Part shown: piece after piece, positions 7,870 through 15,359 of the stretch
Numbering within the stretch: position 1 is the first letter of the stretch
How the letters are laid out: each line of letters begins with the position of its first letter
Assembly (NCBI GenBank): GCA_021838765.1
Contig: JAKCCY010000048.1
Location: forward strand, 1 to 18,247
Direction: 5' to 3'
Source: Nitrospirota bacterium
GTDB taxonomy: Bacteria; Nitrospirota_A; Leptospirillia; Leptospirillales; Leptospirillaceae
DNA length: 18,247 nt
Made by a program: the position numbers and the translations under genes
The notes under the pieces: generated by a model
What the model saw: only the letters and a program-made list of their open reading frames with translations
The model's database searches: none
What the model was told of the DNA's origin: nothing

Positions 7870-10800
7870 TTAAGAAAATCCGGCTTGAGAAACCAGCGCT
7901 CCAAGGAGCCGGATCATCTCCCGGTGACCGGACAACAGGTCATCAAGAGCGGAAAAACCCGCTTTTTCAGGGTTTATCGACCGGAATGAATGGATCGACT
8001 CATGCAGATGGTCAGAGATTTTCTGAATCTCCAGAAACTCAGGGCGGCCATCAAACCTCTCCCGGCCTTCTCCGGCGATGAAGTCCTCCCAGAAAGATCC
8101 CTTTTCCCCTGTTTCATGAAGATATTCGTGAGCAGCCGCGGGATTTTCCGACCACTGCCGGAACCGGCGCTTTTCCTCCAGCGCCCCCCGAAGAAGATCC
8201 ATTTCGTTTTGCGGCCAGGAAAGTTCCGACCAAAAGCGCCAGTCCCCGGGAAGGGCAAAGGACTCAGACCAATCCAGAATGCCACCGGGATCCATCGGGA
8301 GACCGGCCGCATATCCCTGGGCATGACTTCCGCCAGCCGCCATGAACAGGATGCCCTGCTCGATGCTTTCAATCCCGGACAGGAGAAGATCCCTGTTCAG
8401 CGTGCGGGCCATCGCCAGGATTCCTGAAACGACAGCGATCGAAGACGGGCCGGTCAGGAGCGTCCTGGTCAGGTGTCGGTCGATTGCGATTCCGGAAACG
8501 GGAAGTCTTCCAAGTGCGGTCAGGGATGAGGAAACGCTTCCGAAACTGCATAGAACGACTTCTGTCCCGCCATTTCTCAACGCCTCGATCAGAAAAAGGG
8601 AGGTGGCCACATCGCGAATCGCCGCACTTTCCGAAATCCCGATCCGGAGATCGCTCCTTGAGACTCCCGGAAAATCGGACCAAAGGGTATTCCACTGCTC
8701 GAGAAAACCCGGATTCAGAAAATGAAGACCTCCGACATTGACCAGAACAGAGTAGCTCCGTCCCAATTTTCCCCATTTTTCAATCTGCGACAGGGCTTCT
8801 GACAGAACCCATCCCCCGAGCCTCGAGATGAGAGGGGCATCCGTTTCGACGATTTCGATAAATTCTTCCGGAAAAATCACCCCCTTCACCGGATGATTCC
8901 AGCGGAGAAGGGCCTCAAAACCCAGAATCTTGCCCGTTCGGAGATTCACTTGCGGCTGATAGTGGAGAACGAGCTCCCCCGGGGTTTCGAGTGCCAGTTT
9001 CAGCTCTCCCCGAACACGGGCGGTGCGGTCCAGGTTTTCCTGGAGCGATGGCTCATAGGCCATCCATCGGTTCTTCCCCTTTTCCTTCGCCTGGTACAAG
9101 GCCAGGTCGGCATGAGACAAAAGCGTCTGGGGATCTTCCCCGTCTTCCGGATAGACGGCAATACCGATACTGCCCGTGAGTGTGATCGCATATTCGTCCA
9201 CACAAAAAGAAAACTTGAGGGCCGCAATGAAGCGCTCCAGGATGTCCCCGATTTCAGAGGAGGTTCCGATCCCCTCGACAAGAAGCCCAAACTCGTCTCC
9301 ACCAAGACGGGCCAGAGTATCATTTTCCCTCAGCACGGCTTTCATGCGGCTTGAGACTTCAACCAGAAACCTGTCCCCGGCATCATGGCCAAAACGATCG
9401 TTGACATTCTTGAAGCCATCCATGTCCAGAATGGCAACACCCAGCCGGCTATTACTCCTTTTTGCCACCTTCAGCCCTTTTTCCACCCGATCCCCGAAAG
9501 CTCTCCGGTTGGGAAGGCCCGTCAGCGGATCATGGAGGGAAAGATATTCGAGCTTGATCTGTTCGTCCTTGATCTGGCTGATGTCGGTAAAAACAACGAC
9601 ATAATGGGTCGGAACCCCATTGGGATCGCGCACGACACTGACGGTCATGATTTCCGGGAGAAAAACCTTCTCCCGGGTCATGATGGAGACTTCCCCCCGG
9701 AAGGATCCGGACAGGATCGCTTGCGGGAGAATGCTCTTCCAGAATTCTTTCCCGTTTCCCCGAAGGGGAAGCGATTCCAGCTGTGTAACCCCAGACTCCT
9801 GTTCGGAGAGGCCTGTCAAATGGGTAAAGGCCCGATTCATCGAAAGGATGGAGCGGTCAGGGTCGGCAATCACCACCCCCTCATGGGTGTTGAGGGCGAC
9901 GGAGGCCGCAAGTGCCATCTCAGCCTCGCTTGCTTTTCGGAGCTTCTCTCTGTCCCAGTTATCCAGGGCAAAGGTAAGCGTTGAGGCAAACTGCCGAAAC
10001 AGGGCGATCTGTTCGGGAAAAAAAGAGTGGAGGCGGTCATGATAGAGCCCCATCGCCCCAATCACCTTGCCGCCCCGGGAAAAGGAAAAATTGGCGCTCG
10101 ACGACAGACCGAACCGCTCTGCCTTATGACGCCAGGGAGCAAAATCGGGATCGGAGGAGAAATCCGAGATCACCGGGTCTCCGCTCCTGAGAGCCTGCCC
10201 TCCCGGCCCCCGCCCTTCAGGAGTATCCGGATCGGTGGAAATGACCAGGTCGTCGACATAGTCTTTGGCGCGTCCCTCCACGCCTACAAATTCGAGTTTT
10301 TGCGATTCTCCGAGAAGCCCGATCCATCCAAGAGCCAGATCGGCCGTTTCAACTGCGATCCGGACCGTCTCCCGGTAGAGGACTTCCGGAGCAGGAACTT
10401 CAGCCGTCAGACGGTTGATCCGGGAAAGGGCCTCGTAAAGAGAAGAGATCTGCTCTCTCGATTCATCGCTCAGAGTGCGTTTTTTCTCTCTTTCCAGATT
10501 GTCGAGGGCAAACGAAATGCTTCGGGCGATACTCTCCAGGAGGCGAACGATTTCCGGGGAGAAAATCTCCCCTTCCAATGAACTGAGACACATCAGCCCC
10601 GCAACCTGGCCCTCCCGAAAAAAAGGGACAGAAACGATCGACCTGAGCGGATGGTTCCCGCCCGAATTTTCCTGTGGGGGGAAGTGACCCGGTTCTTCCC
10701 GGAAAAGATCGGTCCAGCCCCGGATCTTTCCCGGCTCAACCACTTCCATCGAGAGTCTCTTCTCCATTTTGCCCCAAAAATCTTGTCCGAAAACCAGCTC

Positions 10801-12021
10801 CGGACTTTCCCCGGGGGCCCCGCAAAAAGCGTTCTGCCCAAGAGTCCCATCCGGGTTGAATGTACCGATCCAGCAGGTCAGGAGCGCTCTCAGCCGGGAC
10901 GAGATCGCCTCGCAGACGAAATCAAAGAGAAAGGGGGCCTCCGGAACACCCAGGATGAATTCGTCCACATCGGAAAGAACCTCATTGATGGCCTTGAGGC
11001 GAAGGATCTCCTCCTCCTTCCGGATTCTTTCCGTCATATCGTAGCTGCTGACCACAATCCCCATGGGCGTACCGTCGGGATTTCCAAGGGGGATTCTGGT
11101 CACTTCCATCTTGAGGGTCCTGCCGTCGCGGGTTCGAACGCTTTCGACAGAAAGCGTTTTTTCATTTTTCTCAAGCGCCTCCCGGTCCAGTCCCTGACAG
11201 GCCGAAAACACTTCCTGGTAAAAAGGGTTCTCCCTGGAAATCTCCTGATCGGTCCGATTTTCCCATGAACCGGATTCGAGACCGAAAAGATCGAGCGCCG
11301 CCTTGTTGACCCGAAGCCAGCGCCCGTCAGAATCCTTCAGAAAAAGAGCGGTCGGAACAGCTTCCAGAATGGCAGAAAGGTAGAATTTGGCAACGGACAG
11401 GCGATCGAGGGAGTTGACTGTTCTTCGAAAAAAATACATGGCGAGGGAGAACAGGATAAACGCGATGATCCCCACACAAACGATTCCCGCTTCGATCAGG
11501 ATCAGTGTTCCGGAAAGTCCGAGAGAGACTTTCTCAAGGCGCCTGATCATATGAGAAGCTTTTCGGGAAATCGCCTGTCTGGTCAGGATAATTTCGTGGA
11601 CCGTCCCGAAGAGGTGCGTCTGATGTTCCGCTCCGGAGATCTGGATCGTCCTGAAAAGGCTTGCCCATGCCCGGTCGAGCCTGTCTATCAAAACCCGGTC
11701 GGAGGACGTCCACGAAAACGGAAGCCCAGAAACGCTTTCGATCTCGCTGTGAACCTGGGCTGCCCACCCTGAGAGAATCTCCGGAGAGAAAAAACGGACA
11801 GCCCCTTCCGATGCCAAAGCCTGAAGGGCGATGTCTGTCGAGTCAAGGGTTGCGAGGATCTGGGTCCCTGTCCGGACCTGACTGTCAACATGGGCCTTCT
11901 CGCGGGACAAGTGCCAGAAAATGAGCAACAGGGCCCACCCAAAGACGAGAAGACCGATACCCGCCATGGCAATTTTCAGTGGAAGAGCCAACCACTTCTT
12001 CTGTTTCTGCATGGACCTCAT
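7870..12021 (-). CDS. membrane PAS-GAF-GAF-PAS-GGDEF protein with degenerate EAL and CZB-like tail
   Basis: 1383 residues. Membrane helices at about 14-37 and 170-198 enclose a helical sensor region outside the membrane. Then follow PAS (about 210-330), GAF (345-510), GAF (525-690; the AWIGLL-like GWIGLL is typical), PAS (705-818), GGDEF and EAL domains. The GGDEF domain looks active: DPLTGLPNRR at 831-840, GGDEF at 907-911 and an RxxD inhibitory site at 898-901. The EAL domain keeps E1036-A-L, N1095 and Q1235. It has lost the second metal Glu (G1128), both Asp of DDFG (C1158-S1159), the conserved Lys (A1179) and the EGVET Glu (S1215), so phosphodiesterase activity is unlikely. Residues about 1275-1383 resemble a CZB zinc-binding domain, with H1340-xxx-H1344 but no cysteine ligand. 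The net output is probably c-di-GMP synthesis controlled by an envelope signal. The ATG has no good Shine-Dalgarno; Met4 is an alternative start. Confidence 0.88.
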   Translation of the reverse strand: MRSMQKQKKWLALPLKIAMAGIGLLVFGWALLLIFWHLSREKAHVDSQVRTGTQILATLDSTDIALQALASEGAVRFFSPEILSGWAAQVHSEIESVSGLPFSWTSSDRVLIDRLDRAWASLFRTIQISGAEHQTHLFGTVHEIILTRQAISRKASHMIRRLEKVSLGLSGTLILIEAGIVCVGIIAFILFSLAMYFFRRTVNSLDRLSVAKFYLSAILEAVPTALFLKDSDGRWLRVNKAALDLFGLESGSWENRTDQEISRENPFYQEVFSACQGLDREALEKNEKTLSVESVRTRDGRTLKMEVTRIPLGNPDGTPMGIVVSSYDMTERIRKEEEILRLKAINEVLSDVDEFILGVPEAPFLFDFVCEAISSRLRALLTCWIGTFNPDGTLGQNAFCGAPGESPELVFGQDFWGKMEKRLSMEVVEPGKIRGWTDLFREEPGHFPPQENSGGNHPLRSIVSVPFFREGQVAGLMCLSSLEGEIFSPEIVRLLESIARSISFALDNLEREKKRTLSDESREQISSLYEALSRINRLTAEVPAPEVLYRETVRIAVETADLALGWIGLLGESQKLEFVGVEGRAKDYVDDLVISTDPDTPEGRGPGGQALRSGDPVISDFSSDPDFAPWRHKAERFGLSSSANFSFSRGGKVIGAMGLYHDRLHSFFPEQIALFRQFASTLTFALDNWDREKLRKASEAEMALAASVALNTHEGVVIADPDRSILSMNRAFTHLTGLSEQESGVTQLESLPLRGNGKEFWKSILPQAILSGSFRGEVSIMTREKVFLPEIMTVSVVRDPNGVPTHYVVVFTDISQIKDEQIKLEYLSLHDPLTGLPNRRAFGDRVEKGLKVAKRSNSRLGVAILDMDGFKNVNDRFGHDAGDRFLVEVSSRMKAVLRENDTLARLGGDEFGLLVEGIGTSSEIGDILERFIAALKFSFCVDEYAITLTGSIGIAVYPEDGEDPQTLLSHADLALYQAKEKGKNRWMAYEPSLQENLDRTARVRGELKLALETPGELVLHYQPQVNLRTGKILGFEALLRWNHPVKGVIFPEEFIEIVETDAPLISRLGGWVLSEALSQIEKWGKLGRSYSVLVNVGGLHFLNPGFLEQWNTLWSDFPGVSRSDLRIGISESAAIRDVATSLFLIEALRNGGTEVVLCSFGSVSSSLTALGRLPVSGIAIDRHLTRTLLTGPSSIAVVSGILAMARTLNRDLLLSGIESIEQGILFMAAGGSHAQGYAAGLPMDPGGILDWSESFALPGDWRFWSELSWPQNEMDLLRGALEEKRRFRQWSENPAAAHEYLHETGEKGSFWEDFIAGEGRERFDGRPEFLEIQKISDHLHESIHSFRSINPEKAGFSALDDLLSGHREMIRLLGALVSQAGFS

Positions 12022-12084
12022 CCGGGTTGGAAAGACAGGACACCCCCGCGTCCCCAGGGACCCTTCCTAGAAGAAATAATAGAT

Positions 12085-12114
12085 TTCACAAGTCGGGAGC
12101 TTTACTATTGTAAT
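12085..12114 (+). promoter_or_regulatory. candidate sigma-70 type promoter for the soluble GGDEF-EAL gene
   Basis: TTCACA (12085-12090) and TGTAAT (12109-12114) are separated by 18 bases. Each matches the housekeeping consensus at 5 of 6 positions. Transcription would start near 12121, giving a leader of about 45 bases that includes the Shine-Dalgarno at 12153. Confidence 0.42.
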
Positions 12115-12152
12115 CGGTTCGTTGAGCCTTACCAATCTACATTTTTATTTCC

Positions 12153-12157
12153 GGAGG
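12153..12157 (+). promoter_or_regulatory. ribosome binding site that sets a TTG start
   Basis: GGAGG lies 8 bases before the TTG at 12166-12168. The other in-frame TTG at 12175 has a GGAG only 3 bases away. No in-frame ATG or GTG occurs between the divergent gene and this point, so this site decides the start. Confidence 0.65.
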
Positions 12158-12165
12158 ATGAGGTT

Positions 12166-14760
12166 TTGGAGAACTTGAATCCTTTTGACTTCAGCCGCTT
12201 TTTTGAGCAGGCTCCGGACGGGATTTTCTTCATGGACCCCGACTCCCTGATTGTCCTGGAGGCCAATGGTGTTTTCCTGAAGATGCTCGGCTATTCCCGA
12301 CAGGAAGAAATTGTCGGGAAGCCTGTTTCTTTCTTCACAAACTCCTCCGAACCGGAAACCCGCCGGATCATCCAGAGCCTCGACCGGTCCGCCCTCCATT
12401 CCCAAAATACCAAGCGTCGTTTCAGGCGGCTGGACGGTGCAAGGATTCATGTCAGCGTCAGCTACTCCTACATAACCTACGGGCAAGCAAGGGTCATCAT
12501 GGCCCATGTCAGGGACGTGTCACGGGAAATGGAATCGGAAACCTTCAAGCAGATCTCCCTCGAACTCGACCGGATGATCCTTTTGGGAGAACCCCTTGAC
12601 TCGCTCCTGTCCATGATCGTGAAGAGGCTCGACGAATCGTTCCACTTCCTGATGACCTACTTTTCCATTCCCAACCCTGACGGAACCATCCGCTATGTCG
12701 AAATTGCATCCTCAGTTCCGGACTTTCCGGAACAGTTCATGGCGGCGTCAAAAGATTTTCGCTGGGATATCCCTCCGGGAATGTACAGGGTCAGCTCCAA
12801 ATCGCTCCATACGAGAAAGCCTCTTTTTGTGACGCTGGAAGATTTCCGGGATTCGCCACTGTTCTCCTGGTATAAAGAAGTTGGACTCAGCGTCTCCCAG
12901 GTCATTCCCATCCTCAGAAAAGACAAGTCCCTTCTTCCATGGGGGACGCTGACCGTCAACTCGCAGCACGAACAGTACATCTCGCCTGAATTCCGAAAGC
13001 AGCTGATTGAATTTTCGGAAAAAATCCGTCTGGCCTTTATCCGCTACGAAGAACAAAGCCAGTTGCGTCTTCAGAAAGCCGCGCTGGATTCCTCCCGGAC
13101 ACCCTTTTTCATAGCCACCCCCAACGGGAAGATCCAATGGGCCAACAGGGCTTTTTTTTCCATGATCCGCTATCCCCATACGGAAACATGCGATCTTTCA
13201 CTCCAGAAGTTTTTCCCCGTCTCCAGTGAAGAAGGGGCCCTGTCCTTTCAGGAAGTCTGCCATGAGGGAAACTTTTATCAGGGAGAGGTTCACGGGGTCG
13301 CCTACGATGGCACCTCTTTTGTCACGGAGACAGTCGTCTCCCCTCTTACGGACGAAAAAGGCGTGGTCACCCAGATCCTTGTTCACCAAAAGGATATTAC
13401 CGTAGAAAAAGATCAGGAAAAAAAGATCTGGAGATTGGCCCACATTGATTCCCTGACGGGTCTCTTGAACCGGAACGCCTTCATCGAGCAGTTCAGGAAA
13501 AAGATCCAGCTTTTACGTGGAACAACCTCGGAGATGGCTCTCCTTTTCATTGATCTTGACGGCTTCAAGGAGATCAACGACTCCCTTGGACACGCTATCG
13601 GGGACCAGTTTCTCTGTGTCATGGCCGAGCGCCTTCTGAAAATGGCCAAACGGGGGGATCTGGTCGGAAGGATCGGCGGAGACGAATTCCTCCTGCTTTG
13701 CCCGATCGACCCAGACAGATCTGTCTTCAATGAATTCCTGCAACGATTTCTTGAGGTGATGGCCGCTCCCGTCCAGCTTCACGACCATCTTCTGGTCACA
13801 ACCGTTTCTGTCGGAATTTCCTGCTTCCCGGATGATGGCGACACGGAGGACCTCCTTCTCCGGAAAGCCGATATTGCCATGTACCAGGCCAAGAATCTCG
13901 GGAAGAACACATACCGGTATTTCGAAAAAGAGTTCGAGGAAAAAATCCAGATCCGCTACGAAAAAACCCAGTCGTTAAGGAATGCCGTTGCAAGAAAGGA
14001 ATTCGTCTTTTTCTACCAGCCGCAGGTCAATGTCGAACAAAACAGGGTCGTGGGGGTCGAAGCGCTCATTCGCTGGAACATGCCTGGAAAAAACTCTCCC
14101 ATTTTCCCTTCCCACTTTATCTCCCTGGCAGAAGAGACCGGACTGATCGTACCGATCGGGAAGTGGGGCATCCAAACGGCCATGGAGACAATACGGCAAC
14201 TCAAGGAGAACGGATTTCCCCGTATTCGCGTCGCCCTGAATTTTTCCGCACGCCAGTTCTGGAATAACGAATTCTGGGACAAACTTTTGCTCACTCTTGA
14301 TGAAAACAGGGAGATTCTGGACTGGTTTTCCGCAGAGCTGACCGAGAGCCTTCTGATGAAAGACCTCAGGGAAGCCAGTAACCGCCTGAATATATTGCGA
14401 AGCATGGGGATCCGGATATCGATTGATGATTTTGGGGTCGGCTACTCTTCACTTTCCTATCTGACCCAGCTTCCGACGGATGAAATCAAGGTCCCGCAGG
14501 AATTCGTTCTCAGAATGCTCAAGAGTCCGGCTGACCTCGCACTGGTGAAAACCATTATCCAGATGGCCCAGAACCTGAACCTTCAGGTCGTTGCCGAAGG
14601 AGCCCAGACGCAACAGGAAATCGACATGCTCAAAAGCCTTTCTTGCCCGGTGATACAGGGATTTGGAATATCCAGGCCCCTTCCGCTCGAGGAACTCGAA
14701 ATCTTTCTGGCTCAGGATTGTCTGCAACATCCCGGTGACTGCTCTCGCCCTAAACCATGA
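12166..14760 (+). CDS. soluble PAS-GAF-PAS-GGDEF-EAL c-di-GMP turnover protein
   Basis: 864 residues from a TTG start; no membrane segment. Order: PAS (about 8-122), GAF-like (130-298), PAS (303-415), GGDEF (422-588), EAL (600-850). The GGDEF motif at 504-508 and the FIDLDGFKEIND block near 461 are intact; the inhibitory site is KRGD (495-498) rather than RxxD. The EAL domain has E632-A-L, N692 (NFSARQF), E724, D754-D755 (DDFG), K775, E811 and Q831, so it looks able to cleave c-di-GMP. Two departures are KID read as KVP (775-777) and EGVET read as EGAQT (811-815). Either the GGDEF or the EAL half may dominate; this cannot be settled from sequence. The gene diverges from the membrane GGDEF-EAL gene. 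Its last eight codons and stop lie in what appears to be the right end of an IS200/IS605-type element, so the native C-terminus may be lost. Confidence 0.88.
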   Translation: MENLNPFDFSRFFEQAPDGIFFMDPDSLIVLEANGVFLKMLGYSRQEEIVGKPVSFFTNSSEPETRRIIQSLDRSALHSQNTKRRFRRLDGARIHVSVSYSYITYGQARVIMAHVRDVSREMESETFKQISLELDRMILLGEPLDSLLSMIVKRLDESFHFLMTYFSIPNPDGTIRYVEIASSVPDFPEQFMAASKDFRWDIPPGMYRVSSKSLHTRKPLFVTLEDFRDSPLFSWYKEVGLSVSQVIPILRKDKSLLPWGTLTVNSQHEQYISPEFRKQLIEFSEKIRLAFIRYEEQSQLRLQKAALDSSRTPFFIATPNGKIQWANRAFFSMIRYPHTETCDLSLQKFFPVSSEEGALSFQEVCHEGNFYQGEVHGVAYDGTSFVTETVVSPLTDEKGVVTQILVHQKDITVEKDQEKKIWRLAHIDSLTGLLNRNAFIEQFRKKIQLLRGTTSEMALLFIDLDGFKEINDSLGHAIGDQFLCVMAERLLKMAKRGDLVGRIGGDEFLLLCPIDPDRSVFNEFLQRFLEVMAAPVQLHDHLLVTTVSVGISCFPDDGDTEDLLLRKADIAMYQAKNLGKNTYRYFEKEFEEKIQIRYEKTQSLRNAVARKEFVFFYQPQVNVEQNRVVGVEALIRWNMPGKNSPIFPSHFISLAEETGLIVPIGKWGIQTAMETIRQLKENGFPRIRVALNFSARQFWNNEFWDKLLLTLDENREILDWFSAELTESLLMKDLREASNRLNILRSMGIRISIDDFGVGYSSLSYLTQLPTDEIKVPQEFVLRMLKSPADLALVKTIIQMAQNLNLQVVAEGAQTQQEIDMLKSLSCPVIQGFGISRPLPLEELEIFLAQDCLQHPGDCSRPKP

Positions 14761-14771
14761 AATGGTTTTAG
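14750..14771. repeat. IS right-end hairpin overlapping the GGDEF-EAL stop codon
   Basis: CTAAACCAT-GAA-ATGGTTTTAG is an inverted repeat with a 9-base arm, a 3-base loop and one extra T in the second arm. The TGA stop (14758-14760) of the upstream gene lies partly in the loop. A TTTTT run at 14779-14783 begins 7 bases past the stem, so it could also act as a poor terminator for that gene. The IS-end reading is preferred. Confidence 0.5.
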
Positions 14772-14783
14772 TGGGGGATTTTT

Positions 14784-14795
14784 GGGGCTAACCCC
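14784..14795. repeat. GGGG-CTAA-CCCC short hairpin at the end of the tnpB remnant
   Basis: A 4-bp G/C stem with a 4-base loop that contains the TAG stop (14790-14788, minus strand) of the tnpB remnant. It may be part of the right-end RNA fold of the element. It is too short to call a terminator. Confidence 0.3.
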
Positions 14796-15189
14796 GAGAC
14801 GAAAGTCCGAATCTAAAAATATTCAGGGAGGCGTTGTGGTGGGGATAGCCGGGGTCTTCGCCGCTTTTGATCCGGCGAAAAAATGCCTGGAGCGCCCGGT
14901 CGATGCGAACCGCCACATTCCGGAGCGTTTGGGAATAGACCGTATCGAGGGAAGGTCGTTCCCTTTTCAATGACGGGAGTGTGTTCTGCTGTCCGTAATG
15001 GGACAGGGAAACGCCGTACCAGTCCCAGGCGTTCTTTCTGTGTTCCAGAAAATGGTTATAGAGCCATCGGCACTCTTCGAATTGTCGATTCAGAAGAGCT
15101 TCCTGTTTGCTGGTCGGATACAGCCGATACCTGAACTTTTTAAGCTGTTGTTGCTTTAGTTTGAAAAATGAGATACTGCAAGCATTCAT
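14788..15189 (-). pseudogene. tnpB: truncated tnpB (IS605 OrfB-like RNA-guided nuclease), N-terminal part only
   Basis: 133 residues against roughly 370-420 for complete TnpB. The start of the family is clear: KKFRYRLYPTSKQEALLNRQ, then CRWLYNHFLEHRK, a SHYGQQNTLPSLK segment, SQTLRNVAVRIDRALQAFFRR and GEDPGYP, where full-length proteins go on into the RuvC nuclease core. Here the frame runs after GYP into an unrelated 15-residue tail and a TAG. The RuvC Asp/Glu/Asp residues and the zinc ribbon are absent, so it cannot cut DNA. The likely history is an internal deletion that joined the 5' part of tnpB to the element's right end. The ATG at 15189 has no proper Shine-Dalgarno. Confidence 0.8.
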
Positions 15190-15223
15190 CCTTGGCGAAA
15201 GAGCCTGAGGGAGGGAATTCTGC

Positions 15224-15239
15224 GTTGAACATGTTAAAC
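15224..15239. repeat. near-palindrome, possible IS left-end structure
   Basis: GTTGAACATGTTAAAC is a 16-base palindrome with one mismatched pair, centred on AACATGTT. It lies 35 bases upstream of the tnpB remnant's start, where an IS605-type left-end hairpin would be expected. It could equally be a chance palindrome. Confidence 0.25.
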
Positions 15240-15284
15240 TGAAGGGATGAACCGGATTTGATCGCAGTGGAAGATCAGTTTTGA

Positions 15285-15359
15285 TGGTGGGCGATACAGG
15301 TTTCGAACCTGTGACCCCTGCCGTGTGAAGGCAGTGCTCTACCGCTGAGCTAATCGCCC
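15285..15359 (-). tRNA. tRNA-Val (anticodon CAC)
   Basis: The minus strand folds as a full cloverleaf. The acceptor GGGCGAT pairs with ATCGCCC, the discriminator is A and CCA is encoded (15287-15285). The D arm has AGCTCAGCGGTAGAGC. The anticodon stem CTGCC/GGCAG encloses the loop TTCACAC, giving CAC, which reads the Val codon GUG. The T arm is ACAGG-TTCGAAA-CCTGT. There is no intron and no mismatch. It lies between the tnpB remnant and the divergent ileS gene. Confidence 0.95.

Larger units (their letters stand above)
12022..12165. other. divergent regulatory region between two GGDEF-EAL genes
   Basis: This 144-base gap separates the starts of two divergent c-di-GMP genes and is clearly more A/T-rich than its flanks between 12065 and 12150. 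In the plus-gene frame the only start codons are the TTGs at 12166 and 12175, so longer versions of that gene would have to begin inside the opposite gene. On the minus strand a possible TTGTGA with TAGGAA 16 bases later could serve the membrane protein gene, but it is weak. Confidence 0.5.
14735..15240 (-). mobile_element. decayed IS200/IS605-family (tnpB-only, IS1341-like) element
   Basis: The stretch holds an N-terminal tnpB remnant with hairpins at either side. On the minus strand, downstream of tnpB, come GGGG-TTAG-CCCC, then CTAAAACCAT-TTC-ATGGTTTAG, then GGGCGAGAGCAGTCAC. That layout resembles the right ends of IS605-type elements, in which a hairpin closes shortly before the cleavage site. 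Upstream of tnpB is a near-palindrome at 15224-15239. No tnpA is visible. Both boundaries are estimates, since target sites cannot be read from one copy. Confidence 0.5.

Noticed and set aside
11890..12165. N-terminal extension of the soluble GGDEF-EAL gene back to an ATG at 11890
   Set aside because: It would overlap the divergent gene's start by 132 bases with a proline- and charge-rich sequence of no domain character. The TTG at 12166 has GGAGG at ideal spacing right before the PAS domain.
15248..15277. TGATC...GATCA inverted repeat downstream of tRNA-Val as its terminator
   Set aside because: The 5-bp arms are weak and no T-run follows on the minus strand.
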